Below are positions 3,962-5,829 of a stretch of DNA of 5,829 nt, piece by piece. The stretch is taken from positions 1 to 5,829 of the forward strand of contig JAPOLW010000259.1 of NCBI GenBank assembly GCA_029976905.1, read 5' to 3'. A program made the translations under genes and the position numbers. Within the stretch, counting starts at the first letter, position 1, and every line of letters begins with the position of its first letter. This stretch comes from a bacterium. GTDB taxonomy: Bacteria; Desulfobacterota; Binatia; UBA12015. The notes below the pieces were generated by a model. It saw nothing but the letters and a program-made list of their open reading frames with translations. It had not been told where the DNA came from and did not search any database.

Positions 3962-5829
3962 GTGAGGATTGCGTTGGTAAGCGCGCTCTACCCGCCGGAG
4001 TTTCGCGGCGGAGCGACCCTGGTCTGTGAGCGCCTGGCCGACGAGTTCGATGCTCTCGGACACGAGTGCGCGGTCTTCAGCGGTCGGACGACGGCCGCCG
4101 AACCCTTGGGCGCCGTTGCCCAGGGCCGCATCGGAGCGGCCTCGACCTACCGTGTGAACGTCGGCGGCGCCCTCCACCCGTGGACACCGCAGGGATACTG
4201 GAATCCCGTTGCAAGCGACGCGTTTGCCGACTTCTGCGCGCAGATGCGGCCCGATGTCGTCCACGTGCACAGCCTTCAGGGGCTCGGCGGCGGACTCGTG
4301 GGCGTCGCCCGGCGCGCGGACATTCCGGTGGTGGTCACCATGCACGATTGGTGGTGGCTCTGTCCGTGCCTCTTCCGCCTCTCGCCGGCCGGCGACATCT
4401 GCCCGGCACGCGTATCCCCCGAACGCTGCTCGGGTGCGCAGGGGATCGACTTTGCCGCCCGCCGCGCGACCCTGCGGGCGGTTCTCTCCGAGGTCGCCGG
4501 GATCGTCGTTCCCTCCGCGTTTCTGCGCGACAGCCTGGTCGAGAACGGCTTCGATGGCGATCGCATCGCGATCCAGCCCAATGGGCTGCCGATGGGCGCC
4601 CCGGGGCCGCGTCGGGCCGCCGGGGCCGGGGAGGATCCGCTTCGCTTCCTCTTCGTCGGCGGCGCCGGGAATTCCGCCAAGGGGCTTGGCGTCCTGTTGG
4701 CGGCGGCGGCGCGTCTGGACGGTCCGTTCGTGCTCGATGCCTACTCGGTCGATGCGGAGGAAAGTCGGCCCTGGGACGCGCAACTCGCAGAGCGCCTGGT
4801 CTGTCGCCCGGCCTTCGCACCCGCGCGCCTCGACCGGGTCCTGGATGCGGCCGACGTCGTCGTCGTGCCGTCGCTCATGCGCGAGTCGTTCTCGTTGGTC
4901 GCCCACGAAGCTCTCGCACGGGGACGGCCGGTGGTGGCCTCGGATTGTGGTGGCCCCGAGGAGGTGGTGCGCGACGGCGTCAACGGCGCGATCGTCGCCT
5001 CGGGTTCGGTCGACGCACTGGCCCGCGCCATGGACCGTCTGGTCCGGGACCGCGATCGGGTGCGCGAGCTCGCCGCGGCGGCTCGCCTTCAGCCGGCGAC
5101 GCCCCGGGCACAGGCCGAAGCGAGTGTGGACCTCTACCGCGCGGCGGTGCGGGCCGTCGCCCGGCCACGTCCCCCCCGGCCGCCCGCCCTCGGCGGCCGC
5201 CGGGTGCTCTTTCTCACCGGCATGGACGGTGCGCCGCTGCGCTACCGGGCCTGGAATCTCCTCGAGCGATTGCGCTGCATCGGGATGGACGGAGAGGTGC
5301 TCTACCACTCCGACGTGCGGGCCGTGTCGGCCGCGCGCGCCGCGGACCTGGTGGTGCTCTACCGGGCACCCCTGAGTACCACGGTCGCGCGCGTCGTCGG
5401 CGAGAGTCGCGCGCGGGGTGTGCCGGTGGTCTTTTCGAGCGATGACTTCGTTTTCCAGACCGGGGATCTCGCCGATGCGCCGGCCCTGGACCATCCCGAC
5501 CCCGCCGTCGTCTCGGGATACCGGCAGAGCGTCGAGGGACACGCCCGGTGCCTGGCGGCTGCCGACGGTTTCCTGGGCAGCACCCCCGAGCTCGCCGAGG
5601 TCGCCGCCGATCTGGGCCGACCGGCCTATTGTGTGGCCAATGGGCTCTCCAATGTCCTGCGCAACCTCTCTCGCGGCGCCCGGGAACGACGTCGCGGCGC
5701 CCCGGTGACCGACGGCCGGGTGCGACTCGGGTACGCTTCGGGTACCGACACGCACGATGCCGACCTCGCGACGGTGGCGCCGGCGCTCGGGCGCGTGCTC
5801 GAACGTCGGCCGGAGGCGACGATGGTCCT
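3962..5829 (+). CDS. tandem (two-module) GT-B glycosyltransferase, C-terminus beyond right edge
   Basis: The frame is open from GTG 3962 to the window end: 622 codons with no stop. Module 1 (about 1-395) is a GT4-like enzyme. MRIALVSALYPPEFRGGATL (1-20) is the first strand and Gly-rich turn; DVVHVHSLQG (98-107) and VVVTMHDWWWLCPC (123-136) are acceptor-side motifs. VPSAFLRDSL (183-192), then QPNGLP (205-210), precede the donor half. FLFVGGAGNSAKG (229-241) carries Lys240, and Glu308-x7-Glu316 (ESFSLVAHE) is the nucleotide-sugar-binding pair. ASDCGGPEEVVRDGVNG (326-342) follows. An Arg/Pro-rich linker (about 397-413) leads to module 2: RVLFLTG (414-420), RYRAWNLLERL (427-437), VVFSSDDF (489-496), then RVRLGYASGTDTHDADL (586-602), which opens its C-terminal half. 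No signal peptide or membrane segment is seen, so it is likely cytoplasmic or peripheral. It probably adds sugars in a polysaccharide, glycolipid or glycoprotein pathway; donor and acceptor are unknown. Confidence 0.92.
   Translation, partial: MRIALVSALYPPEFRGGATLVCERLADEFDALGHECAVFSGRTTAAEPLGAVAQGRIGAASTYRVNVGGALHPWTPQGYWNPVASDAFADFCAQMRPDVVHVHSLQGLGGGLVGVARRADIPVVVTMHDWWWLCPCLFRLSPAGDICPARVSPERCSGAQGIDFAARRATLRAVLSEVAGIVVPSAFLRDSLVENGFDGDRIAIQPNGLPMGAPGPRRAAGAGEDPLRFLFVGGAGNSAKGLGVLLAAAARLDGPFVLDAYSVDAEESRPWDAQLAERLVCRPAFAPARLDRVLDAADVVVVPSLMRESFSLVAHEALARGRPVVASDCGGPEEVVRDGVNGAIVASGSVDALARAMDRLVRDRDRVRELAAAARLQPATPRAQAEASVDLYRAAVRAVARPRPPRPPALGGRRVLFLTGMDGAPLRYRAWNLLERLRCIGMDGEVLYHSDVRAVSAARAADLVVLYRAPLSTTVARVVGESRARGVPVVFSSDDFVFQTGDLADAPALDHPDPAVVSGYRQSVEGHARCLAAADGFLGSTPELAEVAADLGRPAYCVANGLSNVLRNLSRGARERRRGAPVTDGRVRLGYASGTDTHDADLATVAPALGRVLERRPEATMV

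Noticed and set aside
3918..3965. 15-codon leader ORF (MDRVRHRCVRGGAPA) ending with TGA overlapping the glycosyltransferase GTG
   Set aside because: The GTGA overlap is attractive, but its GGGAG touches the ATG with no spacing and the peptide has no attenuation-like codon run. Likely chance.
3932..5755. 607-residue open frame on the minus strand opposite the glycosyltransferase
   Set aside because: It is the antisense of a strongly supported glycosyltransferase frame. Its residues (many Arg, Gly, His) show no family motif, and long antisense frames are common at this GC content.

Overview
This is a GC-rich stretch of bacterial chromosome with third codon positions almost all G or C. It carries six protein-coding genes packed with very little spacing. 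The mix suggests a high-GC Gram-negative bacterium (proteobacterial or myxobacterial in style): a SurA/parvulin-type isomerase, a stand-alone SpoT-like HD hydrolase, a class II aldolase, a Nudix hydrolase and a large GT-B glycosyltransferase. This is a style judgement; no rRNA, tRNA or lineage marker is present. I saw no mobile element, CRISPR array or RNA gene.

Layout, left to right: (1) minus strand, 1 to about 591, the N-terminal part of a PpiC/SurA-like peptidyl-prolyl isomerase that runs off the left edge and has no normal start codon in its frame. (2) Plus strand, 615-1799, an alpha/beta hydrolase with a large cap insertion. (3) Plus strand, 1796-2416, a SpoT/MESH1-like HD phosphohydrolase joined to gene 2 by a GTGA stop/start overlap. 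(4) Minus strand, 2413-3069, a class II (FucA-type) aldolase that converges on gene 3; the two genes share a CTAG whose two strands both read TAG stop. (5) Minus strand, 3211-3771, a Nudix hydrolase of the ADP-ribose pyrophosphatase type, likely co-transcribed with gene 4. (6) Plus strand, 3962 to beyond the right edge, a long protein with two successive GT-B glycosyltransferase modules; the visible part already has 622 codons.

The spaces between genes are short. The roughly 190-base divergent region between genes 5 and 6 holds a well-formed hairpin (6 bp + 5 bp with a GNRA-type loop) followed at once by a second small hairpin. The 141-base gap between genes 5 and 4 holds an 11-base direct repeat and a GC-rich stem. 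The divergent gap between genes 1 and 2 holds a CTCCGGAG palindrome.

Functionally the genes do not form one obvious pathway. Genes 2 and 3 form a translationally coupled pair, genes 4 and 5 form a probable small-metabolite/housekeeping pair, and gene 6 may be the first gene of a surface-polysaccharide locus continuing to the right. I found no clear evidence of a new defence or mobile system. The points most worth a second look are the tandem glycosyltransferase, the hairpins in front of it, the irregular Nudix box, and the missing start of gene 1.
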